Positions 44,513 through 53,588 of a stretch of DNA of 64,000 bases are shown in pieces. Position numbers and translations under genes: made by a program. Source of the stretch: Megasphaera hutchinsoni (GTDB taxonomy: Bacteria > Bacillota > Negativicutes > Veillonellales > Megasphaeraceae); NCBI RefSeq assembly GCF_001553405.1, contig NZ_KQ960933.1, forward strand, positions 1 through 64,000, written 5' to 3'. Under the pieces are notes generated by a model. It was not told the origin of the DNA. It searched no databases and saw only the letters and a list, made by a program, of their open reading frames with translations. The first letter of the stretch is position 1; the number at the start of each line of letters is the position of its first letter.

Positions 44513-44513
44513 G

Positions 44514-45281
44514 ATGTTGTTTGATACACATTGTCATGTACATGACGAGGCTTATAATGAAGATCGAGATGCCGTTATTCAACGTGCTTTTCAATCAGGT
44601 GTACAATATATGATGTTTCCTGGTACCGATATTCCTACGTCGGCAGCAGCAGTTGAATTAGCACGTCGGTATGAAGGCGTTTATGCAGCGGTAGGAATTC
44701 ATCCAGAAGAAGCGGCGGAAATTACGGATGAAGCATTTGCACAGATTCGATATTGGATAACTCATGAGCCCAAAGTAGTGGCGTTAGGGGAAGTCGGGCT
44801 AGATTATCACTGGCCTGAACCTTCACGGGAAATTCAAAAGAAGGTATTTATTGAACAGGTTAAGATGGCGGTGGAATTAGATATTCCTATAGATATTCAT
44901 GATCGTGAAGCACATGGGGATATGATGGATATTTTGCATACTTATGGTAAGGGCATTCGTGGTGTATTTCATTGTTATTCGGGCAGTTTGGAAATGGCTC
45001 AGGAATTGATGAAAATGGGATTTTATTTTGGCTTTACAGGAACGACTGTTTTCCCTAATTCTAAAAAAGTAAAGCGGTTGGCGGCGGAATTACCGTTAGA
45101 ACGAATATTGATTGAAACAGATAGTCCCTATTTAACACCACCACCATATAGAGGCAAACGGAATGAACCCCGATATGTACAATATGTAGCTGCCGAGATT
45201 GCACGGTTGAGAAATATGGAGACTAGCGAGGTAGCACGAATTACGTTAGAAAATGGAAAACGAATTTTTCAAATTAATTAA
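44514..45281 (+). CDS. tatD: TatD-family metal-dependent deoxyribonuclease
   Basis: The 255-residue TIM-barrel hydrolase has DTHCHVHDE at the start, GEVGLDYHW, DIHDREAH, and the C-terminal IETDSPYLTPPPYRGKRNEP. It starts two bases after metG and has only a weak ribosome site, so translation is probably coupled. TatD enzymes act on DNA ends and repair. It is the last gene of the operon. Confidence 0.95.
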   Translation: MLFDTHCHVHDEAYNEDRDAVIQRAFQSGVQYMMFPGTDIPTSAAAVELARRYEGVYAAVGIHPEEAAEITDEAFAQIRYWITHEPKVVALGEVGLDYHWPEPSREIQKKVFIEQVKMAVELDIPIDIHDREAHGDMMDILHTYGKGIRGVFHCYSGSLEMAQELMKMGFYFGFTGTTVFPNSKKVKRLAAELPLERILIETDSPYLTPPPYRGKRNEPRYVQYVAAEIARLRNMETSEVARITLENGKRIFQIN

Positions 45282-45294
45282 GTGATATGGTAGG

Positions 45295-45340
45295 ATAAAA
45301 CAAACGGGTAAAAGTAGATACTTTCACCCGTTTGTTTTAT
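45295..45340. terminator. Bidirectional terminator at the end of the metG-tatD operon
   Basis: Perfect 15-bp arms ATAAAACAAACGGGT / ACCCGTTTGTTTTAT followed by TTTTT. It overlaps the 3' end of the minus-strand lysR gene. Confidence 0.85.
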
Positions 45341-46290
45341 TTTTCTGAAGAGGAATCTCGGCTATCATAGGCGTATTTTATGGTAATTCTTTTTTTCAAC
45401 GTATGAAAAAGTGTAGAAATTTCAAGTGTTGCTGGATATGAGGCATGAGTGACAGCAAATAAGGTAAAATGAAAATTTGGATCAGTCAATTTTATAGATT
45501 GGAGGGAATTTTCGGCGATGTTAGAATATAATGTACCAGGTCCAATGGTAAAAGCGGTGGTATTTTTGATAATTCGCCAGAGCATAGCGGCATCCGTGAC
45601 AGATATATTTTTTTTGCTATCACTAAAAAGATATGTTTTTAAGGCATTGGTAAGAGTATCATCAGGTGAAGTAGCAAAGGAAACTTGTGAAAAAGTACGC
45701 AATTGACCAATGGTTAAGCAGGGATAAATAGATAAAGGGTGGTAAGGCTTTAGATATACATAAGGGGATAATTCACCTAATATAAAAATATGTAAGCCTT
45801 GTTTAATCCAATGTTCACGACGCTTTTGTAAAATTGGCGAGGGTAAATACAGTAAACCAACTTGTAATTTTTCTAAAGTAACAGCACGGATAATTTCCGA
45901 AGGTGGTTTTTGCAGTATATTAAGGGTATACAACGGGTGGCTATTAGCGGTAAGTAAAACATCTGTAATAGCGGTTAAAAATAAAGGGTGATACTGATAA
46001 GCAAGGGATACTTCGTAAGGTAAGGGATAATCAACAGGGCCATGAAAATGATGCTGTAAGTTTGTTGCTTGACGTAATATGGTTTGTGCAAAATATAAAA
46101 ATTCTCTTCCTTCTGTTGTAAAAGAAATTCCATTGTGTGTGCGGGTTATTAATTTTATTTGAAATTCTTTTTCTAAATCTTTAATAGCAGCACTAAGACT
46201 GGGTTGAGAAATAGATAAAGCTTGTGCTGCTGAGGAAATTGAAGGATGATATAATAACTCAGATAGATATTTTAATTGTTGTAAGGTCAT
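45337..46290 (-). CDS. LysR-family regulator, divergent from an amino-acid permease
   Basis: This 317-residue regulator has an N-terminal helix-turn-helix (ISSAAQALSISQPSLSAAIKDLEKEF) and a LysR substrate domain from about 90. AAGGAGT precedes the ATG. It is transcribed away from the permease gene at 46.9 kb. A 27-bp inverted repeat with the T-N11-A shape of LysR boxes lies in front of the permease promoter. In Escherichia coli the YhaO-type permease is controlled by a LysR neighbour (YhaJ/DlsR), a suggestive parallel. Confidence 0.9.
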   Translation of the reverse strand: MTLQQLKYLSELLYHPSISSAAQALSISQPSLSAAIKDLEKEFQIKLITRTHNGISFTTEGREFLYFAQTILRQATNLQHHFHGPVDYPLPYEVSLAYQYHPLFLTAITDVLLTANSHPLYTLNILQKPPSEIIRAVTLEKLQVGLLYLPSPILQKRREHWIKQGLHIFILGELSPYVYLKPYHPLSIYPCLTIGQLRTFSQVSFATSPDDTLTNALKTYLFSDSKKNISVTDAAMLWRIIKNTTAFTIGPGTLYSNIAENSLQSIKLTDPNFHFTLFAVTHASYPATLEISTLFHTLKKRITIKYAYDSRDSSSEK

Positions 46291-46598
46291 AATACAGACT
46301 CCTTATATAGTTAGACTATGGACTAGGGAAAGGTAAGAATGACTGTTTAGCATGAATAATGAAAAAAAATAGAAACGATAGAAACGAGGATGATAAAAAA
46401 AGATAAAAATAGTAGATAAAAAAATTATTCTTTTTATTAAAAAATATAAGCTGAGAAAAAAATAAAAAATAATATGCGGATAGGGACAAAAAGAAGTGTT
46501 TTTTTATGTATAAAAAAAATATATAAAAAATGACTAAAAGAAAAGTAATAGTCAAAATTACTTAAAAATATAATTAAAAAAATAAAGCGTAAAAGTAT

Positions 46599-46625
46599 TT
46601 TTATATAGTTTAAAACTATATAAAA
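46599..46625. promoter_or_regulatory. Candidate LysR operator
   Basis: Perfect 13-bp arms TTTTATATAGTTT and AAACTATATAAAA around one A. It sits at about -81 to -55 from the permease start site, where LysR recognition sites normally lie. Confidence 0.6.
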
Positions 46626-46644
46626 CGGAGAGAAAATATAAATT

Positions 46645-46673
46645 TTTACATCTTTTTTTGTGCGTGGTATACT
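46645..46673 (+). promoter_or_regulatory. Promoter of the amino-acid permease gene
   Basis: TTTACA, 17 bases, TATACT. The 5' leader would be about 175 bases. Confidence 0.7.
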
Positions 46674-46856
46674 ACAAGTAAGCCGTTATGTTATTAAATA
46701 TTGTTGATTTTACTTTATTATAGATGTATGACGAAGTGTTTGCAACTATGCATATGGAAAATGAAGTTATTTATTTTATGTATATATATAGAAAAAAAAT
46801 ATACATAATAAAAAAGATACTTAAATTTATAATGAATTAGTTAGGAGGAAGAAATT

Positions 46857-48152
46857 ATGAATTCAGTGGCAGCATTAGCTCAACGAGCGGGAATGACCGA
46901 AAGTGAGTGGAAAGATGCAGTCCGTTTTGATAGTACGGACTGGGGTTGGATTATCATGAGTATTGGTATGGCAATTGGTGCGGGAATTGTCTTTTTACCA
47001 GTACAAGTGGGATTAGTGGGTGTTTGGGTATATTTGTTTTCTGCAATTATTGCTTATCCTGCGATTTATTTACTTCAACGTTTATTTATTAATACGTTAG
47101 CTTCATCGCCTAAGTGTGAAGATTATCCCAGTGTTATTAGTGGATATTTAGGTAAAAACTGGGGATTTTTCTTAGGTATTTTATATTTCCTTAGTATTTT
47201 GATTTGTGTCTTTATGTACTCAACGGCGTTAACTAATGATAGTGCTTCGTTTTTATATTCCTTTGGGGTCACGAAGACAGTGCTTTCGGCAAATCCATTG
47301 TATGGATTGGCAATTATATGCGTGATGGTATTTTTGGCAGCTCAAGGAGAAAAATTGTTGTTTAAAATGGCAAGTTTTATGGTATTAACTAAATTGCTTG
47401 TTGTTGTATGTTTAGGCCTGATTATGGTAAAACACTGGAATCTTATGAATATTGGGACATTTCCGGAAACGGGCTATTTAGTAAAGAATATGATTGCGAT
47501 GTTACCGATTACATTGACATCAATTTTATTTGTTCCTAGCTTAAGTCCGATGGTTATTTCTTATCGTTCACATAATCAATCTATTCATGTCGCACAGTAT
47601 AAAGCGATGCGAGCTATGAAGATTTCTTTTGGCGTCTTGTTTGTTACGGTTTTCTCTTATGCTATTTCCTTTAATTTAGCGATGGGACACGATCAAGCTG
47701 TTTTGGCATATTCTCAAAATATTTCAGCTTTGGCTATTGTTGCCCGCGGATTTGATGGTAGTGCCGTTAAAATTTTTAGCCTTATCTTAAATATTTTTGC
47801 AGTAGTGACAGCCTTTTTCAGCGTTTTTATGGGCTTTAGAGAAGCATGTCAAGGAATTGCTTTGAATATATTGCGCCGAATTATGCCAGAAGAAAAAATT
47901 AATAAGGTTATTGTAAAAAAAGGCATACTATTATTTGCTATTATAATAGCCTGGGGAGCGATAGTTTTAGATGTTCCCATTTTAAAATTGTTGACGTTAC
48001 TCGGTCCTATTTTTGGTTTTATTGCATGTTTGATACCCGCGTACTTAGTGTATAAAGTAAAACATTTAGAGCGGTTCCGCGGTGTATCGTTAATATTGAT
48101 TGTTATTGCTGGTGTTTTATTGATTATCTCCCCATTTTTAGCATTCTTTTAA
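46857..48152 (+). CDS. SdaC/YhaO-type amino-acid permease (HAAAP family)
   Basis: The 431-residue protein has about 11 hydrophobic segments. It starts with a cytosolic stretch and then WIIMSIGMAIGAGIVFLPVQ, the typical first helix of the hydroxy/aromatic amino-acid permease family. YRSHNQSIHVAQYKAMRAMK in the middle is similar to SdaC and YhaO. The substrate is probably serine, threonine or cysteine. GGAGGAA precedes the ATG. Control by the divergent LysR gene is likely. Confidence 0.85.
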   Translation: MNSVAALAQRAGMTESEWKDAVRFDSTDWGWIIMSIGMAIGAGIVFLPVQVGLVGVWVYLFSAIIAYPAIYLLQRLFINTLASSPKCEDYPSVISGYLGKNWGFFLGILYFLSILICVFMYSTALTNDSASFLYSFGVTKTVLSANPLYGLAIICVMVFLAAQGEKLLFKMASFMVLTKLLVVVCLGLIMVKHWNLMNIGTFPETGYLVKNMIAMLPITLTSILFVPSLSPMVISYRSHNQSIHVAQYKAMRAMKISFGVLFVTVFSYAISFNLAMGHDQAVLAYSQNISALAIVARGFDGSAVKIFSLILNIFAVVTAFFSVFMGFREACQGIALNILRRIMPEEKINKVIVKKGILLFAIIIAWGAIVLDVPILKLLTLLGPIFGFIACLIPAYLVYKVKHLERFRGVSLILIVIAGVLLIISPFLAFF

Positions 48153-48155
48153 GGG

Positions 48156-48197
48156 TAATAAAAAAGACCAAACAATTATGTTTGGTCTTTTTTATTA
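48156..48197. terminator. Bidirectional terminator
   Basis: Perfect 19-bp arms TAATAAAAAAGACCAAACA and its complement with a four-base loop, between convergent genes. Confidence 0.9.
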
Positions 48198-48199
48198 CG

Positions 48200-50041
48200 T
48201 TAGTATTCTTTATCTTCTAATAAGCTACTTTTTCCGAAGCGTGTTACTAAATCTTTTCTTTCCATTTTCCATAAAGGTGAAGCAAGACTCATAGAGGGAT
48301 CATAATGAGGTGATTTCATATTTAAAATGCCGCAAACCAATTCATAGGCTAAGTCGTTTGTAAAATACTTGTTTTGATGATTCTTTAAGGTTTGTGCTAT
48401 TTCGGTATTTCGTTGTAAGTAATTATCGGATAAATAGCAGAACATTGGTATCCGGAGTACTGTAAAAGGTGCAATATCTGGTTGACGTAACCGCGTAGGA
48501 TCACTACCGTGATCGGAAAAATAAAGCATAGCATCTAAGTTTAAATGATCCTTGCCATACTTATATACTTCGTGTAAAAACCAGTCGTTATATAAAATTG
48601 TATTATGAAAGTCGGCAACGCGATTGATTTGGCCATCATTAAATTTTTGGAATTTAGCAGGATAGCGATTGCGATATTCAACATGGCTTCCCATTAAATG
48701 TAAAACGACAAAGTTACGATCTTTGGGATTTACCTTTTTCAAAAACTTTAGTAAGGATTCATCTAAGGTGGAATATTTAGCATCACGATCAACCCATTCA
48801 TGAACATCTGCTGTATGGGCTACTAAGGAAATCGGGGTGTCAGATACGCCGACAGAGCCTTGATTACTGAACCAGTAGGTTTTATAGCCTGCTTTTCGTG
48901 CCATATCAATAATTGATATGGACTGATTAAATTCTTTGTGATTATAAAAATTGGCTTCGGTTAAGGCGTGTTCTAAAACTGGAACTGTATACCATACGCA
49001 TGCATACGCATTGGTAAAGAAGGTAAAATGAGGATCTTGTTTCATTGCTGATAGCCAGGGTGTATTAGGTGGCTGAGAAGGGTTGTAAACATGCATATAC
49101 GTACGTGTTTCAGATTCGCCAATAACTAAAATAATCGTATTAGGATCTTTACGGGGATGCAATTGTATAGCATTTAATTTTGCATAGCGATTGTCATGCG
49201 TAGTAGCGTATAATTTGGCATGTTGTAGATATTCTTTAGAATCTATAAATGTTTTGATAGGAAATGCTGTTGGTAAAATTTCGCCGGCTAAAGCACCAAT
49301 TGATGGAAAAATAATAAATAATGAAATTAATGGAATAAATGGAGTGTATAGAGGTGTAATGGCTGCTTTTTTTTGACGATAATTTAGTATATAAGAACCG
49401 ATGATGAGAATTAATAATACAAGAATAATGCCGGATATTCTGTACATACCTAAAGAACCAAAATATTCTTTTGTTTCACGAGGCCCTGTTTGGTTAATTA
49501 AAAGAGCACCTGTAATGGTAATACAAGAATTGTATAATAAATAATATACCCATTGAATGATAATGATAAAAAATGAGGCTAATTGTAATATGGTTACAAT
49601 TAGTGCACTGAGAAAGCGCGGAATATATCGAATGAGAGCCATATTAATACAAAAAAGAATAGCAAATAAGTAAAGGCCCACATAGATATCATAAATGTTA
49701 TTAATATAAATAACGTTATGGGTTAATAGGGTGGTGTAATTTAAATAAGGTCCTGTGATTATCCAACCTAGGGCAACTATAGCGGGAGGCAAAATGGAAG
49801 TGATTGATATATTGTGCCAATATAGTCCTAGCGGGAGTACTACCGCCAATACGGCCGGTATTAATCCTAGTATTACATTTTGGATATTATCTGCACCTAA
49901 TCCTAGCGATACACTATATTGCCAACGATAGAGTATAGCATATAGTATGATATAAAGTAGAATAAGGGTAGCGAGGGTGCGTTTTTTGCTGCCCGCAGGA
50001 AAAAGTCGAGATAAAAAAGTAGAACGATTTTGAATAGACAT
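48200..50041 (-). CDS. Phosphoethanolamine transferase (CptA/EptA-like sulfatase family)
   Basis: The 613-residue inner-membrane enzyme has about six hydrophobic segments in residues 20-265 and a periplasmic alkaline-phosphatase-fold domain after about 300. Metal and catalytic residues include Glu309 (LVIGESETR), the nucleophile Thr352 (WYTVPVLEHALTEA), His448/His453 (HLMGSH) and Asp510-His511 (YFSDHGSD). The nucleophile context YTxxxLxxxLT resembles CptA more than EptA. It decorates LPS core or lipid A, supporting a diderm cell. AAAGGA precedes the ATG. Confidence 0.88.
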   Translation of the reverse strand: MSIQNRSTFLSRLFPAGSKKRTLATLILLYIILYAILYRWQYSVSLGLGADNIQNVILGLIPAVLAVVLPLGLYWHNISITSILPPAIVALGWIITGPYLNYTTLLTHNVIYINNIYDIYVGLYLFAILFCINMALIRYIPRFLSALIVTILQLASFFIIIIQWVYYLLYNSCITITGALLINQTGPRETKEYFGSLGMYRISGIILVLLILIIGSYILNYRQKKAAITPLYTPFIPLISLFIIFPSIGALAGEILPTAFPIKTFIDSKEYLQHAKLYATTHDNRYAKLNAIQLHPRKDPNTIILVIGESETRTYMHVYNPSQPPNTPWLSAMKQDPHFTFFTNAYACVWYTVPVLEHALTEANFYNHKEFNQSISIIDMARKAGYKTYWFSNQGSVGVSDTPISLVAHTADVHEWVDRDAKYSTLDESLLKFLKKVNPKDRNFVVLHLMGSHVEYRNRYPAKFQKFNDGQINRVADFHNTILYNDWFLHEVYKYGKDHLNLDAMLYFSDHGSDPTRLRQPDIAPFTVLRIPMFCYLSDNYLQRNTEIAQTLKNHQNKYFTNDLAYELVCGILNMKSPHYDPSMSLASPLWKMERKDLVTRFGKSSLLEDKEY

Positions 50042-50177
50042 GGCATTAATCCTTTCTTTGTGTGTACGTTTTCTTTTATATGACGAACCTATTATACCGC
50101 AAACCGACGGAATAACCTAGAAGAGAATCATATTTATTTATGTTTTTTCCGCCGGCGGGACGGCGGCACTCCGAAAC

Positions 50178-50209
50178 TTTTTGCGCCTGCCGTTTCGGAC
50201 GGCAGGCGC
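50178..50209. repeat. GC-rich hairpin at the left edge of the GC-rich block
   Basis: TTGCGCCTGCCG and CGGCAGGCGCAA are perfect 12-bp arms around seven bases, about 20 bases past the mgtA-like stop. On the minus strand it is followed by CAAAAAG rather than T, so it is not a standard terminator. Confidence 0.6.
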
Positions 50210-50226
50210 AACAGGTTCTACAGCGG

Positions 50227-52974
50227 TTATAATAACTGCCCGTAACGATGCAGATATATTTTTTTGATGCTCGTCGTGAGGCCCATATAGAGTGCGACAC
50301 ACGGAAGTAAGTAGGCGAAGAAGCCTGCCGGCAACGGTAAAAAGCCGATAGCTTGCCCCATATGCGTATAGGGAATGAGGGTCAGCCCGAGGATGCCGCA
50401 GGCCGTTAAAAAGGACAGGCGGAACGAGGCATGACTGTGGATAAAGGGCAGTTTGGCAGTGCGCAGCATATGGATGACCAAGGTTTGGGTCCACATGGAT
50501 TCTATAAACCAACCGGCTTGAAACATGCCGGCATAGGCGGCTTGATGCGCCGCTAAAGCGGCTCCGGAAAAATGCTGCGGCAATTCGTTATAGAGAATGC
50601 CGTGGGAGGTGCAGAGCGGGCAAATAATGAAGTACATTACTAAATACGTGGTAATGTCGAAAATCGAGCTCGTAGGTCCCAGCCAAAGCATGAACCGACT
50701 GACGGAAGAGGCGTCCCACGGACGCGGCCGGCGCAGGTATTCCGCATCCACATTGTCCCAGGGCAGGGCGGTACAAGATAAGTCGTAAATGAGGTTTAAT
50801 AAGAGCAAATGCAGACTCATCATGGGCAGAAAGGGCAGTAAGGCGGCGGAGACTAAGACGGAAAACATGTTGCCGAAATTGGAAGAGGCCGTGATTTTTA
50901 TGTATTTTATCATGTTGGCATAGGTTTTTCGGCCGGCAATAATGCCTTTTACCAAGACGGTCAGGTCTTTTTCCAATAAAATAATATGTGCCGATTCTTT
51001 GGCAATATCCACCGCCGTATCGACGGAAATGCCCACATCGGCGGCTTTCATGGCGCCCGCATCATTAATGCCGTCGCCGAGAAAGCCGACTGTATGGCCG
51101 GCCGTCCGCAGGGCCGTCAGAACGCGCACTTTTTGATCCGGCGTCAGGCGGGCGAAGACTTGCGTGCGGGCGGCGGCCGCGGCCAGGTCGTCGTCCGTCA
51201 TGGCGGCGATTTCGTCGCCGCATAAGAGGCTTGTGCAATCCAAGCCGACTTGCCGGCAAACCGTACGGGAAACATATTCGTTGTCGCCGGTTAAAATTTT
51301 GGTTTCAATTCCGTAGTCTTGTAACGCGGCGACGGCCCGGGCGGCCGATTCTTTGGGCGGATCCAAAAAGGCCAAATAGCCGAGGAGGGTCATTTCCCGT
51401 TCATCTTCGGCCGTACAAATACCGGCTTGCGGGGGATCGGATTTTTTCGCCAGGGCCAATACACGAAAGCCTTTTTTATTTAGGTCGGCCGTTACGGCGG
51501 TAATGGCGGCAATTTCTTTGTCGGATAAGGGACGGATTCCCTGCGGCGTTTCCACGGTCGTACAAATGGCGGTCATTTCATCGACGGCGCCTTTGGTGAT
51601 CATTTGTCGCCGCCCGTGACGGTCCCGCACGACTACCGACAGGCGTCGTCTTTTAAAATCGAAGGGAATTTCATCCACTTTTTCATAGTGCGTCGTACGT
51701 TCCTGCAGGGTCGACGCGTCGATTTCTTCGGCGGCTTTTTCTATAATGGCAATATCCATAAGATTTTTATAGCCGGTTTGAAAATAACTGTTTAAATAGG
51801 CATAGTGCAGGACGCGCGGATCTTCCCGACCGGAGACATTGAGATGATATTCCAGAGCCACTTTATTTTGGGTTAAGGTGCCGGTTTTATCGGTGCAGAG
51901 AATATCAATGGCGCCTAGATTTTGAATGGCGTTCAAATTTTTGACAATCGTTTTTTCTTTACTCATGGACAGCGCCCCTTTCGCCAGGGCGGCCGTGACG
52001 ATCATGGGGAGCATTTCCGGGGTCAGACCGACGGCAATGGAAATGCCGAATAATAAGGACTGCAACCAATCCCCTTTGGTAAGCCCGTTCAGGACAAAGA
52101 CGACGGGCGTCATGAGCAGCATAAAACGAATTAATACGCGGGTAACGCCGTTGACGCCTTTCGTAAAGTTCGTTTCTACCGGGGCCTGCGTAAGATTGGC
52201 GGCCAAGGCGCCGAACAAGGTGCGGGAACCGGTGCCGATGACCAGGGCCGTAGCCTGGCCGGATACGACATTGCTGCCCATAAAGGCTATATTGGTGTAC
52301 GCCGTCATGCGTTCTTGAAAGGGATTGACGGCGGCAACTTTTTCGACCGTATCGCTTTCGCCGGTCAGGGCGGCCTCACTGACGAAAAAATCTTTGCCGG
52401 TTACAATGCGACAATCGGCGGGTACCATATCGCCGGTGGATAAATGCAGGATGTCCCCTACTACGACCGTATCCATGGGAATTTCCCGGCGCGGTTGCTG
52501 CGGCCGCAGGACGGTACAGGTGGCGCTGATCATGTCCAGAAGTTTGCCGACCGCATTGTCGCTGCGGGATTCCTGTACATAGCGCAAGATGCCGGAAATC
52601 ACTACCATAATGACAATAATCAGTACCGTAACGGGATTGGTATCGGCCGGCGTATTGCCGAACAAGGAAAACATAGGAAAAATAATGTCCGTAACTGCGG
52701 AAATTAACGCTAAACAGATTAAAATAACGGTAAACGGATTAATAAAGGCATTTCGCAATAATTCCCACTGTGTTTTACTTTTTCCGTGTTCGATTTTGTT
52801 GGATCCGTATTTGAGCCGATGGGCGGCAACGAAGGTTTCCGGTAAGCCTTCGGGGGTTGTTTCATAGCGTTGCAGCGTGTCCGATACGGGATGTATGGCG
52901 GCAAAATCAAGGGCGGATTTAGCCGCATATACCGCCTTCGGGGCGGTCGTACGGGTAGAAAAAATTTTTTTCAT
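50227..52974 (-). CDS. Magnesium-translocating P-type ATPase (MgtA/MgtB type), copy 2
   Basis: This is a 915-residue P-type ATPase of the Mg2+ importer class (P3B). The phosphorylated Asp is about residue 362 in CTDKTGTLT. LTPEMLP in helix 4, TGES, and GDGINDAGAMKAADVG are all intact. The membrane part ends with five to six C-terminal helices. The start at 52974 has AAAGGAG 10 bases upstream. An intrinsic terminator lies only about 40 bases before it, so expression may depend on readthrough. High GC and GC-rich codon use contrast with the flanking genes. Confidence 0.92.
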   Translation of the reverse strand: MKKIFSTRTTAPKAVYAAKSALDFAAIHPVSDTLQRYETTPEGLPETFVAAHRLKYGSNKIEHGKSKTQWELLRNAFINPFTVILICLALISAVTDIIFPMFSLFGNTPADTNPVTVLIIVIMVVISGILRYVQESRSDNAVGKLLDMISATCTVLRPQQPRREIPMDTVVVGDILHLSTGDMVPADCRIVTGKDFFVSEAALTGESDTVEKVAAVNPFQERMTAYTNIAFMGSNVVSGQATALVIGTGSRTLFGALAANLTQAPVETNFTKGVNGVTRVLIRFMLLMTPVVFVLNGLTKGDWLQSLLFGISIAVGLTPEMLPMIVTAALAKGALSMSKEKTIVKNLNAIQNLGAIDILCTDKTGTLTQNKVALEYHLNVSGREDPRVLHYAYLNSYFQTGYKNLMDIAIIEKAAEEIDASTLQERTTHYEKVDEIPFDFKRRRLSVVVRDRHGRRQMITKGAVDEMTAICTTVETPQGIRPLSDKEIAAITAVTADLNKKGFRVLALAKKSDPPQAGICTAEDEREMTLLGYLAFLDPPKESAARAVAALQDYGIETKILTGDNEYVSRTVCRQVGLDCTSLLCGDEIAAMTDDDLAAAAARTQVFARLTPDQKVRVLTALRTAGHTVGFLGDGINDAGAMKAADVGISVDTAVDIAKESAHIILLEKDLTVLVKGIIAGRKTYANMIKYIKITASSNFGNMFSVLVSAALLPFLPMMSLHLLLLNLIYDLSCTALPWDNVDAEYLRRPRPWDASSVSRFMLWLGPTSSIFDITTYLVMYFIICPLCTSHGILYNELPQHFSGAALAAHQAAYAGMFQAGWFIESMWTQTLVIHMLRTAKLPFIHSHASFRLSFLTACGILGLTLIPYTHMGQAIGFLPLPAGFFAYLLPCVALYMGLTTSIKKIYLHRYGQLL

Positions 52975-53015
52975 GATCCTCATCTCCTTTTTATTTTCTC
53001 CGGTTAGTAGTATAA

Positions 53016-53058
53016 AAAAAAACGCAACGACTTAACATGGTTAAATCCTTGCGTTTTT
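53016..53058 (-). terminator. Intrinsic terminator/attenuator between the wHTH and mgtA-like genes
   Basis: On the minus strand AAAAACGCAA and TTGCGTTTTT close a longer stem (GATTTAAC / GTTAAGTC) and are followed by nine T. It lies 42 bases before the ATPase start codon, leaving no room for another promoter. Confidence 0.75.
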
Positions 53059-53069
53059 CTTGTTATCGG

Positions 53070-53576
53070 TCAGAAACGGTCATTAAATTTGTAGCCGATT
53101 CCCCAGACCGTCAGAATGTATTGGGGACTGTCCGGCTGGACTTCTATTTTTTTTCGTAATTTGCGAATAAAAGCCATAATATTGCTGTCATCATATACAT
53201 ACGCATGACCCCAAACGGCAGTATAAATTTCTTCTTTCGTAAATACTTGACCGCGATTGCGGGCTAAAAAATATAAAATATCAAATTCTTTGGGCGTTAA
53301 ATTGACGGGGCGATCCTGCAGGGTGACCGTATGGGACGTGGCGGAGATGGTTAAGGCGCCCAGCCGTAAGGCGGGCGGGGGCGGACCGGAAGCGTCGGCA
53401 GCGCCGGCGGGCGTGCCGTCCAGGACTACGGATTGTAAGGTGCCCCGCAGTAATTCCTGCAGATCCGCGGCCAGCGTACGGGCTGCGGGGGAGTCGGGAT
53501 GGGCGTGTTGTAAGTGGGCAATAAGCCCGGTTTCCAATTCCGGATCCAAGCGAATAATACTGATATGTTTTTTCAC
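53070..53576 (-). CDS. Winged-helix (OmpR/PhoB-type) regulator without a receiver domain
   Basis: The 168-residue protein has a PhoB/OmpR-type effector domain at about 75-165 (LTPKEFDILYFLARNRGQVFTKEEIYTAVW, then the recognition helix and YILTVWGIGYKF wing). The N-terminal 70 residues are not a CheY-like receiver. They lack the acidic pocket and phosphorylated Asp, and end in an Ala/Gly/Pro-rich linker. It may therefore respond to something other than a histidine kinase. A GTG start lies behind AAGGAGG. It is 12 bases after the first ATPase gene, co-transcribed with it. Confidence 0.82.
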   Translation of the reverse strand: MKKHISIIRLDPELETGLIAHLQHAHPDSPAARTLAADLQELLRGTLQSVVLDGTPAGAADASGPPPPALRLGALTISATSHTVTLQDRPVNLTPKEFDILYFLARNRGQVFTKEEIYTAVWGHAYVYDDSNIMAFIRKLRKKIEVQPDSPQYILTVWGIGYKFNDRF

Positions 53577-53588
53577 CGAACCGCCTCC

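Larger units (their letters stand above)
46291..46856. other. Very AT-rich divergent control region
   Basis: I see no credible gene. A minus-strand frame at 46316-46555 is low-complexity Phe/Leu/Ser and is rejected. The region holds the inverted repeat at 46599, the promoter at 46645, and a second inverted repeat (ATGTATAT...ATATACAT, 46778-46807) in the permease leader. Confidence 0.6.

Noticed and set aside
46316-46555. Minus-strand 79-codon frame in the AT-rich gap
   Set aside because: It is low-complexity Phe/Leu/Ser/Ile from A/T runs, with no ribosome site, and covers the permease control region.
50178-50209. Intrinsic terminator for the Mg2+ ATPase operon
   Set aside because: The stem is strong but no T run follows on the minus strand.
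50986-51225. Overlapping frames within the GC-rich ATPase genes
   Set aside because: High GC removes stop codons in other frames; these are shadows of the ATPase coding sequence.
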